Part shown: piece by piece, positions 14,672 through 24,100 of the stretch | Numbering within the stretch: position 1 is the first letter of the stretch | How the letters are laid out: every line of letters begins with the position of its first letter | Assembly: GCA_045118335.1 (NCBI GenBank) | Contig: JBGUXY010000053.1 | Span: 1-64,000 of the forward strand | Direction of reading: 5' to 3' | DNA length: 64,000 bases | DNA from: W1P20-047 sp045118335 | GTDB lineage: Bacteria > Actinomycetota > Coriobacteriia > Coriobacteriales > Eggerthellaceae | Translations under genes and position numbers: made by a program | The notes under the pieces: model-generated | Database searches by the model: none | Seen by the model: the letters and a program-made list of their open reading frames with translations, nothing else | Told to the model about the DNA's origin: nothing

Positions 14672-17083
14672 ATGGACAAGTCTGCCTCGAAGGTATTCAA
14701 CTACTACTACGACGTCGCCTTTTACATGGGATTCAAAGGCAAGGCCGAGGATGTTGCGGGTGGTAGCTGGCCGAGCCGCAAGGCGCTTGCCAAACGCCAG
14801 TCTTCGTTTTCCGTGAGCGATTTCTATCAAACGGTCAAAGGCGAGATGAACGAAGAGGATTTCGCGAAACAGCACATGCTCTTCGCGGCTTTTCTGGGGG
14901 ATGCAAAGGCGCAGGAGCGCTTTCAGGAAGAAATGGCCCACCCAAGCCGAACATACGATGACGACGAGCTTGCTCCTTTCTTTTCTCGAGAAGCGCCTCT
15001 AGGCTCCGACCCAGATCAGCTCGAGGTGGTGAAGCGTTCGCTATCTCAGCCATTCACAATCGTGCAGGGGCCTCCGGGCACAGGCAAAACCAAGACGATC
15101 GTCAACGTCGTTTCGTGCATTCAGGGTTTGCTGCAAGGGCAGGATGGGGCAGCCCCCACCGTTGCCATAGTCTCTTCCAACAGAGAGGCGGTAAAACACG
15201 CACTGCAGGGAATCTGGGATTTGGTGCGCTGCTGCGACGTTGAGGGCGAACACGCGTTGGCGGAAAGCTGCATTCGGCTCGGCAACAAGAATCGGCGCGA
15301 AAAGTTCGTTGACGAGTGCAGGGCGGACTTAGATGCGCAGCAGTTCGAAGAGCTTGGGCTCAACGATGTCGGCGAAGCGCTTTCGCTTCCGGGAAGAATC
15401 CTTGGTCGGTTTCCTGTTTTCGGCTGCACGCTCCATTCGCTGCACAAGTGCTTCGCAAAAGACGTGGACGCCTTCGACTATGTCATCGTCGACGAGGGTT
15501 CCCAAGTGCCCAATTACCTGGGTCTTATCGCCTTGCGCTATGCGCGTCGCATGGTGCTGCTGGGCGATGTGAAGCAGATTCCCCCCATCGTGGCGCACTG
15601 GCGCATCGACGGTGTCGAGTGCGACGGCGTCGACGACATGTATCGGGAAGGTGACGACAACAGCTTCATCCGCGCATGCGAAAACGTGTTCGGCCTGCCG
15701 ATTGGCGGCGATGGCAACATCATGCTCAGGCGGCATTACCGCTGCGAGCCCGGTATCATCGGGTTCTGCAGCCAGTACGTGTACGCGGATGGCGCACAAG
15801 ATCTAGCACTCGTGCCGATGAAGCGGGACGGAGACGGTGTGTTCGTTCCTGCAGGTGAGCCTGATCGGGTTCCCATCCGCGTAGTGTGGTACGACGGCGT
15901 CTACCGCGAGAGGTTGGGAGACTATACGGGCGAAGAGAGCGGCAGCGATAGGCGGCCGAAGGTTCACAACCTACGGCAGGTTCTCGCGTTCATGGAAGAC
16001 GAGCTGCCTCGTGTGAGGAAGCAGCTCGAAGAGGGAAAGTCGGTCTGCGTGCTTTCCCCGTATCGCGCACCGATCGAAACTTTGGGCAAGATGCTTGATG
16101 GCAAGGTGCCCGAATCGGAAGAGAAGCCCATTGTCGAGCGCACGAGGAACGAAGCCGATAGCAAGGAGCTCTTCCAGCTCACCATCCATCGAGCACAGGG
16201 CAAAGGGTACGACGTCATCTACTATCTGAGCGTGGATGACTACGACACGTGGTCTGTGCCCTGGTCGCAGCAACGTTGCCTCGTCAACGTGGCCGTGTCC
16301 CGGGCTCGCGAGGAGTTCTGCCTCATTACCTCGAGCGTTTGGTTCGCGCCACAAACCGCTAAGCGGCTTGGCTCCCAGCGGCCGAACGGTGGCTGGAAAC
16401 ACGAGAAAAGCCGGCATTATCGCGACTACTACCTGAAGAAGCTGTTGCGTTATGTGGAGGACAATCACCAAAAGACGATGGGCGACTGTGGGTTCCATCG
16501 GGCGTCGGGCAGTTCGATTTTCGACGCCATACCCCTCAAGCGCGCCGCCTGCGATGCGGCCAAGGCGCCGGAGGAATGCATAGAAGAAGTGGAAAGAGAG
16601 TCGGCAGGACACGAATGCATGAGGGATGCCCTGTGCCGCGTGGTGCGGGGGAGCGGGTACCGCTTCAAAGAAGAGCGCAAGGTACTCGGCATCGTCGAAG
16701 CCGTTGCTGGAAAGGCTGGTCTCAAAAAGCTTGACAAGGAGCTTCGAGCATTCCTAAAAAGCGACACGAAGTTCGATTTCGTAATCTTCAAGGGCAAGTT
16801 GCCGGTCATGGCAATCGAAGTAGACGGAGAATACCATCGCGAATACGCCCCCAGCATCAATGCCGATCGCAAGAAGAACCGCGTGGTCAAAGATGCGATG
16901 TGCGGTGCCACGTACGGCATCCGCGAGGTAGATGGCCGCTTTAGCGGATACTTGGGAGATATGCACTGGGAAGGGCTGGACAAAAAAGCGAAGTTTGCCC
17001 TGGTGCGAATACCCACGAACGGGGAAACCTTCGATGAAGAAGAGCTTATCGCAAGGCTCCTTCGCGAATTCGAGAACAGATAG
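14672..17083 (+). CDS. SF1 (Upf1/DNA2-like) helicase with C-terminal DUF2726-like nuclease domain
   Basis: An 803-residue protein. The helicase part has Walker A GPPGTGKTKTI (about residue 132), Walker B VDEGSQVPNYLG (about 273, DEGS in place of DEAS), GDVKQIPPIV, LTIHRAQGKGYDVIYYL and VAVSRAREEFCLI. The last 160 residues (KFDFVIFKGKLPVMAIEVDGEYHRE, then ADRKKNRVVKDAMCGATYGI) resemble DUF2726/PD-(D/E)XK-type nucleases, with Asp, Glu-x-Asp and Lys in order. Helicase-nuclease fusions of this build are common in defence islands. The next gene begins 27 bases later, so the two form an operon. Function in defence is inference. Confidence 0.82.
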   Translation: MDKSASKVFNYYYDVAFYMGFKGKAEDVAGGSWPSRKALAKRQSSFSVSDFYQTVKGEMNEEDFAKQHMLFAAFLGDAKAQERFQEEMAHPSRTYDDDELAPFFSREAPLGSDPDQLEVVKRSLSQPFTIVQGPPGTGKTKTIVNVVSCIQGLLQGQDGAAPTVAIVSSNREAVKHALQGIWDLVRCCDVEGEHALAESCIRLGNKNRREKFVDECRADLDAQQFEELGLNDVGEALSLPGRILGRFPVFGCTLHSLHKCFAKDVDAFDYVIVDEGSQVPNYLGLIALRYARRMVLLGDVKQIPPIVAHWRIDGVECDGVDDMYREGDDNSFIRACENVFGLPIGGDGNIMLRRHYRCEPGIIGFCSQYVYADGAQDLALVPMKRDGDGVFVPAGEPDRVPIRVVWYDGVYRERLGDYTGEESGSDRRPKVHNLRQVLAFMEDELPRVRKQLEEGKSVCVLSPYRAPIETLGKMLDGKVPESEEKPIVERTRNEADSKELFQLTIHRAQGKGYDVIYYLSVDDYDTWSVPWSQQRCLVNVAVSRAREEFCLITSSVWFAPQTAKRLGSQRPNGGWKHEKSRHYRDYYLKKLLRYVEDNHQKTMGDCGFHRASGSSIFDAIPLKRAACDAAKAPEECIEEVERESAGHECMRDALCRVVRGSGYRFKEERKVLGIVEAVAGKAGLKKLDKELRAFLKSDTKFDFVIFKGKLPVMAIEVDGEYHREYAPSINADRKKNRVVKDAMCGATYGIREVDGRFSGYLGDMHWEGLDKKAKFALVRIPTNGETFDEEELIARLLREFENR

Positions 17084-17110
17084 CGCAAGTTGACGAGAAA
17101 AGGAAAAGAC

Positions 17111-19096
17111 ATGGGCAAAAAGCAGAGCTCTAAGGGCGGTCGGGATCATTCCATACTTGTTATTCGCTGCAAGGATGCCCAGGGGAATCATTACCGTGCT
17201 GTCAAGGCTGGGAAATACGAAATCAGGAAGAAGCATTGCAAGAGTTTTGACGAGCTTCATGACGGAAGCTCAAGGATTGCTGTTGCCGTCGATTACCCCG
17301 ATGGGAAAACAAGCATCGAGAGGTGCTTCGTATTCAGGGGAAAGCTGAACGGAGATGGCGAGAAACTCGTCATCAACGTGGTCGACGAGGGGCTTGAAAT
17401 CGAAAAAGACGGAATGCAGGCAGAAATGGCTTCGCTCAAAGATGCGCTAGATTCGGCTATCGGCGAGGAAGGCTATCAAGCGTTGGTGAAAGACCCTAAG
17501 CTAAAAGACCTGGCCTCGAGCCTTATCGGCGGGGTGGGAGAGGAGGTTGTTCCGGCCTCCAGAAAAATGAAATGGGACGTTCTCTTGTCTGACGAGTGGG
17601 GATACCCCGAAAAGTTCCACGATGCGGCTGACGAAAAGTGGAGGCAGAGTGTCCAGCCCAGCCAGCTCGAACTCGATTACCAAAACATCGTGTCCTCGTC
17701 TGTTGTAAGGGCCCTTCAGAACAAAGCTCAGGTGTTTTCGCTCGACTCTTCCACTCTCGTGCGAACCCGGCTCACGCATTCCATGGAAGTCGCCCAGGTT
17801 GCAAAGACAATCGCGATGGCGCTCGTCAAGGTGAGCAAGAGAGATTTGGGCTTGAGCGAAGAACAATTGGGCAAAGTGGCAATCATACTTGAAACGGCTG
17901 GACTGTTGCACGACATCGGGAACCCGCCATTTGGTCATGCGGGTGAACGTTCCATGAAGGACTGGCTCGAGAAGTGGCTTGAGGGCGGCAAATGCCCGAT
18001 AACGGCATCGATACTTAAAAGCGATCTGAAATACATCGAGGGAAATGCGCAGGCAATGCGGTTTCTTACTTCGATGCCGCCGATGGGCGATCTCGAGGAA
18101 ATCAGGGTTTCCCATGCCGTCTTGAGCGCTATGACGAAGTACACGACCTGTGTTACCGAATTCGAGGAAGACAAGGCTGTCGTCTGGAAGCACAAGCCAG
18201 GTTATTACTGGAGCGAGCGAAAGCAGATGGCCAACGTCTTCGAGAAAATGGGAATCGTCAAGAAAAGCGGTTCTTACGTGCGCAATCCGTTGGCTTTTTT
18301 GCTCGAGGCAGCCGATGACATTGCCTACAACACCTCCGATTTCGAAGACTCGATCATCAAGGGAATCATCACATCGGATAATTTGCGCCATTACGCAAGG
18401 AAGTACGAAGAGCAATGGACTATAGGTGCCAATGATGGCAAAAACGACTTGAAGGAAAGGGTGCGCACTTCTCGCAGAGAGCTGCTCGAAAAGCTCGCAG
18501 ACGATCTGGACGATCCGGACGCAAATGACCTTGCCACTCTGCACAAGACCATGCGCAGTATCCGCACGGCAATGATCTACACGGCGACGTTCATGTTTGC
18601 GAAAGAGTTCGAATCCATCATGACAGGAGAGTTCGAATCCGAGCTCCTCGGTGCGAGCGATTCCTTCGAAAAGCCCACGATCGAACTCATCAAGAACATG
18701 AAGAAGAAATACGTCTACAACAACGGAGAAGTCGTTCGTGCAGAACAGGAAGGCGAATGGATTCTCGAGTATCTTCTCGATAGGTTTTCGTCATACTTAT
18801 CCAGAAAAGACAATACAGAGATCCACGATGAGGGCGAGGAATTCAAATCGCTTCCCAGGTTGCTGCGCGATCGCATCAGAGATGTTCGCAAATCGGCAGA
18901 AAAGGAGCTGAAAGAAAACAAGGCAGAGCTCGAAATGCACGCGATAGACGAGAAGAGCCTATATGCATACTACGAGATGCGTGCGGTAATCGACTTCATC
19001 AGCTTGCTAACCGACACGCGTGCTCGCGAGCTGTTCGATTTGTACAACCGACTCGACATCCCGAAAAGGGCACGGATGGAAATCGAGCGATTCTAA
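17111..19096 (+). CDS. HD-domain dGTP triphosphohydrolase-like protein with extra N-terminal domain
   Basis: Start ATG at 17111 behind AAAAGGAAAAGAC; 661 residues. The dGTPase/HD core begins near residue 190: LVRTRLTHSMEVAQVAKTIA (first His about 222), LLHDIGNPPFGHAGE (His-Asp about 265) and LLEAADDIAYNTSDFED (distal Asp about 400). These are the metal ligands and the dGTPase signature. The first 180 residues are not part of known dGTPases; they are rich in charged beta-like segments (KYEIRKKHCKSFDELHDG, VAVDYPDGKTSIERCFVFRG). Related enzymes cut dNTPs to nucleoside and triphosphate and can starve phages. It is coupled to the helicase-nuclease upstream. Confidence 0.85.
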   Translation: MGKKQSSKGGRDHSILVIRCKDAQGNHYRAVKAGKYEIRKKHCKSFDELHDGSSRIAVAVDYPDGKTSIERCFVFRGKLNGDGEKLVINVVDEGLEIEKDGMQAEMASLKDALDSAIGEEGYQALVKDPKLKDLASSLIGGVGEEVVPASRKMKWDVLLSDEWGYPEKFHDAADEKWRQSVQPSQLELDYQNIVSSSVVRALQNKAQVFSLDSSTLVRTRLTHSMEVAQVAKTIAMALVKVSKRDLGLSEEQLGKVAIILETAGLLHDIGNPPFGHAGERSMKDWLEKWLEGGKCPITASILKSDLKYIEGNAQAMRFLTSMPPMGDLEEIRVSHAVLSAMTKYTTCVTEFEEDKAVVWKHKPGYYWSERKQMANVFEKMGIVKKSGSYVRNPLAFLLEAADDIAYNTSDFEDSIIKGIITSDNLRHYARKYEEQWTIGANDGKNDLKERVRTSRRELLEKLADDLDDPDANDLATLHKTMRSIRTAMIYTATFMFAKEFESIMTGEFESELLGASDSFEKPTIELIKNMKKKYVYNNGEVVRAEQEGEWILEYLLDRFSSYLSRKDNTEIHDEGEEFKSLPRLLRDRIRDVRKSAEKELKENKAELEMHAIDEKSLYAYYEMRAVIDFISLLTDTRARELFDLYNRLDIPKRARMEIERF

Positions 19097-19098
19097 AT

Positions 19099-19129
19099 GC
19101 CATAAGAAGGGGTAGTCCCTTCTTATGGC
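19099..19129. terminator. Bidirectional palindrome between convergent genes
   Basis: A nearly perfect stem, GCCATAAGAAGGG against CCCTTCTTATGGC with a 4-base loop, begins 3 bases after the dNTPase stop and contains the stop codon of the opposing gene in its second arm. A similar sequence recurs at 38613-38643, so it may be a dispersed element used as a terminator. Confidence 0.65.
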
Positions 19130-20961
19130 TTATGCCCGTCTCTTTCCCTCGGTTTGAGCAAGATGGCAACTATTGCTATGGCCACGACGATGAGGATGCC
19201 AACCACGACCTTTGTGGCAATGCCGTAGTTTGGGATCATGTAAGACGCGACATCGGTGAACACCGACCCGAATCCTGCGATAGCCACGATTATCGCCAGT
19301 ATGTTCACGCGTTTCGAATACAGCTCTTGCTGTTTGGCAACGTGTTTTTCCTGACGGGTGACGAGTTGCTGCAAGGGCTCGTAAACGTCTATCTTGAGCT
19401 GATTGAGCCCCATCACCTCGGCGCCGATCTCGTAGATTTTCTGGTACTGGGCGACTTCGGTAATTCGCGAAAACGTGAAGGTGGCGTTGAACCATTCGAG
19501 CTTCTCGCGGTGGTTGCTAAGAAGCGTCGCGTCGTTTTCGCTGTAATCCCGAAAGGCATCGGTGTCGTAGCGCACCGCGCCCACCTCGTTGAGCAGCCGA
19601 TAGTAATTGAACTTCTGGTGCAGCAGGAGCAGGTAGATGAACTTGTGCTGGTAACAGACGTGCTTGAGGAACTCGCCGATAACATACGGCTCTTCCTGTG
19701 CATCCGAATACGAAGCAAGGCATGCCAGGTTTTCCGGGGTTATGCCCCATCTGATATCGGGCGAGTCGACGAGCGTTTCTGGTTGAAGATAGGAATCGTC
19801 TGCATATGGCACGTTGACGTCGAAGCAGTTCGACAGGTAGAAGAGTTTCCTCTTCGTTTCGGCTTCGGGTGCGTCTTGCGTGACCTCGGCGACGTAGACG
19901 AGGGAATTCGCCCTCATGGACTTGCGCCTGAGCTGGCCGGAAGCCGAGGTGTTGTCTCCTTTGTACGTTGCAGCCGGGGCATGGAAGAACAGGTAAGGGC
20001 GGCAGTTTTTCTCTTGCGCCGGCTTTGTCGCGGAATTCCCGCGAAGCAGGTCGCAGGCCAAGAGTTTCCCGAGGTTGCACAGGGATATCCCATGCTCCAG
20101 GTTTCCGCTGTCCGCTACTTCCTTGTTGGAATAATCGCTGGAAACGGCTGGGAGGATGCGAACGTTTTGAACCTTTTTCAGGTGGAACATGCCAGAGGCA
20201 ACCCAATCCGCAACCGAGGTTTCGGGTTCGTCGGGGATGCGGAACGAAAGCTCGAAGACAAGAACGGCAATGCCCGTGGTGAACCAGTAGCAGTGAACGT
20301 GATGGATGTCGAAGAGGTAGTACCATCGGGATTGCTTGCTTTCGTTGGGCTGACTCCAATCCTCGGGCGGGGTCTTGGGGTATCGATGCGCTTTGAGGAT
20401 GCGCCAGCAATCGCATGCTCTAAGCTTGGCAATGGCGGTTTCGTCGGCGCGTCCGTCTGGAAAGAACAGCTCTCCAAGTGTTCTTTCCTTCAGGTCTTGC
20501 GAGCCGTTATCGAGGATGGGGCCGTCGGGGAGCAGCTCCCTGTCGAGGTTGAAAAGCCCTAAGTCGTCCCCCGATTCCTTTTCGGCGACCTCTCGCAAAG
20601 CAGTCAGAAAGTCGCAAGGGTTGCCGGATTCTTCGGCGCCCTTGAACACATAATGCCGATACTTTCCGCTTCTGCTTTCGTCTCTTGTGTGCGAGTCACA
20701 GGAGCAGACGCCACTGGTCTTATCGGCGCCTGTGAGTACGCGATGCCGCCGTTTCCCGCTTTTGCCTTCGTCTCCGGTGCGCAGGCCGAAGATGTAGGAA
20801 TAAAGGTAGAGCTCCTCGAGCGATTCGGAATCGTCGGATTCGACAAGCCGCCAGTTGGGTGTTTCCTGTGGGATGGTTACGTTTTCCAAGCTCCCTTCCG
20901 TTTTGCCCCTGCAAGCGAACGGCATGTAGATGAACGCCCGATTGATTCCCGCATTACCCAT
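19123..20961 (-). CDS. Membrane-anchored protein of unknown family
   Basis: About 612 residues from an ATG at 20961; the frame is open to 21147, but no start has a convincing ribosome site, so the N-terminus is uncertain. The C-terminus has a helical segment (VYEPLQQLVTRQEKHVAKQQELYSKR region) and two membrane spans (NILAIIVAIAGFGSVFT and ATKVVVGILIVVAIAIVAILL) ending in a basic tail. This arrangement resembles CorA-like or effector anchors, but no CorA GMN motif is seen. Near residues 60-115 a 20-residue unit is repeated: SGKRRHRVLTGADKTSG and SGKYRHYVFKGAEESG. It converges on the dNTPase operon and diverges from the UvrD-like gene. Confidence 0.72.
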   Translation of the reverse strand: MGNAGINRAFIYMPFACRGKTEGSLENVTIPQETPNWRLVESDDSESLEELYLYSYIFGLRTGDEGKSGKRRHRVLTGADKTSGVCSCDSHTRDESRSGKYRHYVFKGAEESGNPCDFLTALREVAEKESGDDLGLFNLDRELLPDGPILDNGSQDLKERTLGELFFPDGRADETAIAKLRACDCWRILKAHRYPKTPPEDWSQPNESKQSRWYYLFDIHHVHCYWFTTGIAVLVFELSFRIPDEPETSVADWVASGMFHLKKVQNVRILPAVSSDYSNKEVADSGNLEHGISLCNLGKLLACDLLRGNSATKPAQEKNCRPYLFFHAPAATYKGDNTSASGQLRRKSMRANSLVYVAEVTQDAPEAETKRKLFYLSNCFDVNVPYADDSYLQPETLVDSPDIRWGITPENLACLASYSDAQEEPYVIGEFLKHVCYQHKFIYLLLLHQKFNYYRLLNEVGAVRYDTDAFRDYSENDATLLSNHREKLEWFNATFTFSRITEVAQYQKIYEIGAEVMGLNQLKIDVYEPLQQLVTRQEKHVAKQQELYSKRVNILAIIVAIAGFGSVFTDVASYMIPNYGIATKVVVGILIVVAIAIVAILLKPRERDGHKP

Positions 20962-21081
20962 ATCAGCACACCAGCTACTGTTATCTTGGCTTCCATGCGC
21001 ACCCAAAGCCTGCATGCGCACACACGACAACAGCATTATATCTTTGAGGGGACATATGATTGGTGGTTTTTGGTTTTCCTG

Positions 21082-21098
21082 ACAGGGTGGTACCCTGT
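21082..21098. promoter_or_regulatory. 17-bp palindrome between divergent genes
   Basis: ACAGGGT-GGT-ACCCTGT, perfect 7-bp arms, lies 37 bases before the GTG start of the UvrD-like helicase and upstream of the divergent membrane protein. It is placed as an operator for one or both genes would be; no regulator is identified. Confidence 0.5.
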
Positions 21099-21134
21099 TG
21101 AAAGATGCTGGGCGCCTTGGGAAAGGAGTGGTTC

Positions 21135-24100
21135 GTGCCTGGAACATACAAGCTCAACGATAGCCGCACGGTCATCAAGGTGCAGTTCCCTTCGCGGCCG
21201 AGCGCGGAGTTTCGCGGCATCTTGAAAGACGCTGGGTTCAAGTGGGTTCCCAAGGAGCAGCTGTGGCGTGCGGCGAATACGCTCGAGCGCTTGCGCGCTG
21301 CCCAACGTGTGGCGGATCCCGACCGCGAGGTGCCCCAAGGCGCCCGTCCCATGAGCTTCAGCTTCGGAGACAGGCTCGATACGGCACAGAAAGCCGTGGT
21401 CATCGACACCGAAGGCCCGGTACTTGTGGTGGCGGGTCCAGGTGCGGGCAAGACCTCTACGATGGTGAAGCGGATATCGTACCTGGTGCAGGTGCGTGGC
21501 GTGCCCCCCGAACAGATCATGGTGGCGACGTATACCCGCAAGGCAGCAAAAGAGCTGCTCACGCGCATATCCAACGAGTTTTCGGGGATGGAGCATCCCG
21601 TCAACGTGGACAAGATGCTCATCGGCACGTTCCACTCGCTGTGTCAGCGCCTGCTTTCCGACTATGCCGACCGGGCGGGGATGAAAAACTTCACCGTGCT
21701 CGAGGAATTCGACCAGCTGTTCATGGTGGAATACGGCAGGCAGTTTGGCGATTTGCGTCAGGCAGATCTGTTCAAGACGCCGTATGGGCACCCCATAAAG
21801 GGCGCCAAGTATGCCGGCAGGTTTGTGACCTGCGCGAACACCTTGTCTGAAGAGTGCGTGGCAACCGGTGACCTTGCCTCGTGCAAAAAAGCGGGAGCCG
21901 CCGAGCTTGCAAGGTTCGTGGAGCAATATCGATGCGAGTTGGTCCAGCGCAACCAGATCGATTACGCCGGGCTGCAAGTGCGCCTGCTCGACCTCCTGCG
22001 CAACGACCCGCAGGTGCTAGCCGAGCTGCGGGAGAAGATCAGCTACATCATCGTGGACGAATACCAGGATGCGAATTTCATTCAGGAGCAGATCGTGCTG
22101 CTGCTGGCGGGAAGCGCCCAGAACGTGTGCGTGGTGGGCGACGACGATCAGAGTCTTTACCGGTTTCGCGGGGCCACCGTGCAAAACATACTCCAGTTCG
22201 AATCGAACTTCACCGGCGACAAGCGGTGCCGGCGCCATGATTTGGTGGTGAATTACCGCTCTCAGGTGGGCATCGTCGATTTCTGCCGTCGCTGGATAAG
22301 CAGCATGCCACGATACGAGGGCGATGCCACCTGGGGTGGATGCCGCTATGACAAGGCCATTGCGCCCAATCCCAAGTTCGATCCCGCGGGGGTTAATGCA
22401 ATATCGGTGGTACGCTGCGATGCGCCTTGTGAAAATGCATGGCGCGAGCGCATGCTGCATTTTGTGCGCGACATCCAGCGCAGCGATCAGTTCGCCGACC
22501 TCAACCAGATTGCCTTCTTGTGCAGTTCTGTGAAATCTACCAAAATTCAAAACCTCATCGCGTATTTCGAGGGCAATGGCGTTCCCGTCAACGCCCCACG
22601 TGCCAACATGTTCTTCCGACGTGAAGAGGTTCGCGTGGCACTTGGATGCCTGATGCGTTGCTTCCCCTCGTGCGACAACCCCGACATGGACGAACTCGAT
22701 GGCTGCTGCATGGCGGCCGACGACGCCTTGTCGACATATCCCGAGCTGGCGGCTTGGGTAAAACAGCGCCGCCAGGTGCACGAGAGGGCGGATGAGAAGG
22801 ACCGCCTGGGCTATGCCTTCAGCGACCTGTTCTATCAGATGCTGTGTTTCGAGCCGTTTCGCGGTTGGCTCGACAAAACCGACTCGAGCGATATGTTAGA
22901 TTCCGCCCAGGCGCGCAACCTCTCGCTCGTCGTGTCCATCTGCAGCCGTTTCGAAGTGGGCGAAAACTTCGTCCAGTTTACCGGGCGCAGCGTGAAAACC
23001 ATGCCGCTTCGCTTCTTCAAGCGCTACCTTCCCGGCATCATCGACAGTGGGGTAGAAGAATACGAGGACGAGCGCGAGTACGCGCCTTCGGGGAAAGTGT
23101 CGTTTATGACGGTGCACCAGGCCAAGGGCATGGAGTTCCCCGTCGTGGTCGTGTGTTCGCTGGAAGACGAACCGTGGGGCGATAACGAGCCGCTTGTAGA
23201 TGCGATCCGTTCCCTGAATAGAAAGCGCGATGAACTCGAGCGTCCTGAAGACCGTGCGAATTTTGACTTCTGGCGCAAGTACTACACCGCGTTTTCGCGG
23301 GCGCAGGATTTGCTGGTGTTGACAACGGCCGGAAGCACGAAAACTCCTTGGGGGCGCGTCAAGCCCGATCCGAGCGAGTGCTTTGCCAGCTTGGCGGGGT
23401 CTTTGCCATCCGTCGAGCGCTTGGATTTCCCGAGCCTGAAATTGCGCAAGGTCAAGCCTGCCAACATCATGCGCACGTATGCTTTCACGTCTGACGTAGC
23501 TTCATACCAGGCCTGTCCTCGTCGCTACAAGTTCTTCCACGAGCTGGGCTTTCCGCAGGCCAGCGGCAAGGGGATGCTCTTCGGCACGCTCGTGCACCAA
23601 TGCGTCGAAGACATCCATCGCATCGTGAAGCGTCGGCGCGACGCGGGAGAAGACGTGAGCAGGCTCTATATTCCACCGCAGGAAGTGCGTGGCATCGTCA
23701 CGGAAAACCGCATCGCGCTCGAGCGGGCCGAGAACACGTATCTGCGGCAGATGGACGACGAGGTGATGAAGCAGGTGCTGAAGTACCTGAAGCATAGCAA
23801 GTCCATCTGGCGAGACGTGGTAGAGCCCGAAGCGGCGGTAAGCGAAGTGCGCGATGGGTTCGCTCTCAAAGGGGTGGTGGACCTAATACACGGCAGCGAT
23901 GACTGCGTGGAGGTTGTCGACTTCAAGACGGGCGTGATGCCGAAGGAGGGCTCGTCACTGCTCCAGAAATACCTAAAGCAGATGCTTATCTACGTGCACT
24001 TGGTGCGCACGCAGCTGGGCTGCGAGGTTTCGGGCGCAAAGCTTTACTTCACGGGCGACAAAACCGACCGTCCCGTGATAGACGTTGCTTTGGAAACGGC

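Noticed and set aside
19132..20562. 476-residue frame on the plus strand
   Set aside because: Antisense to the membrane protein; lacks a ribosome site, and the minus strand encodes clear membrane spans.
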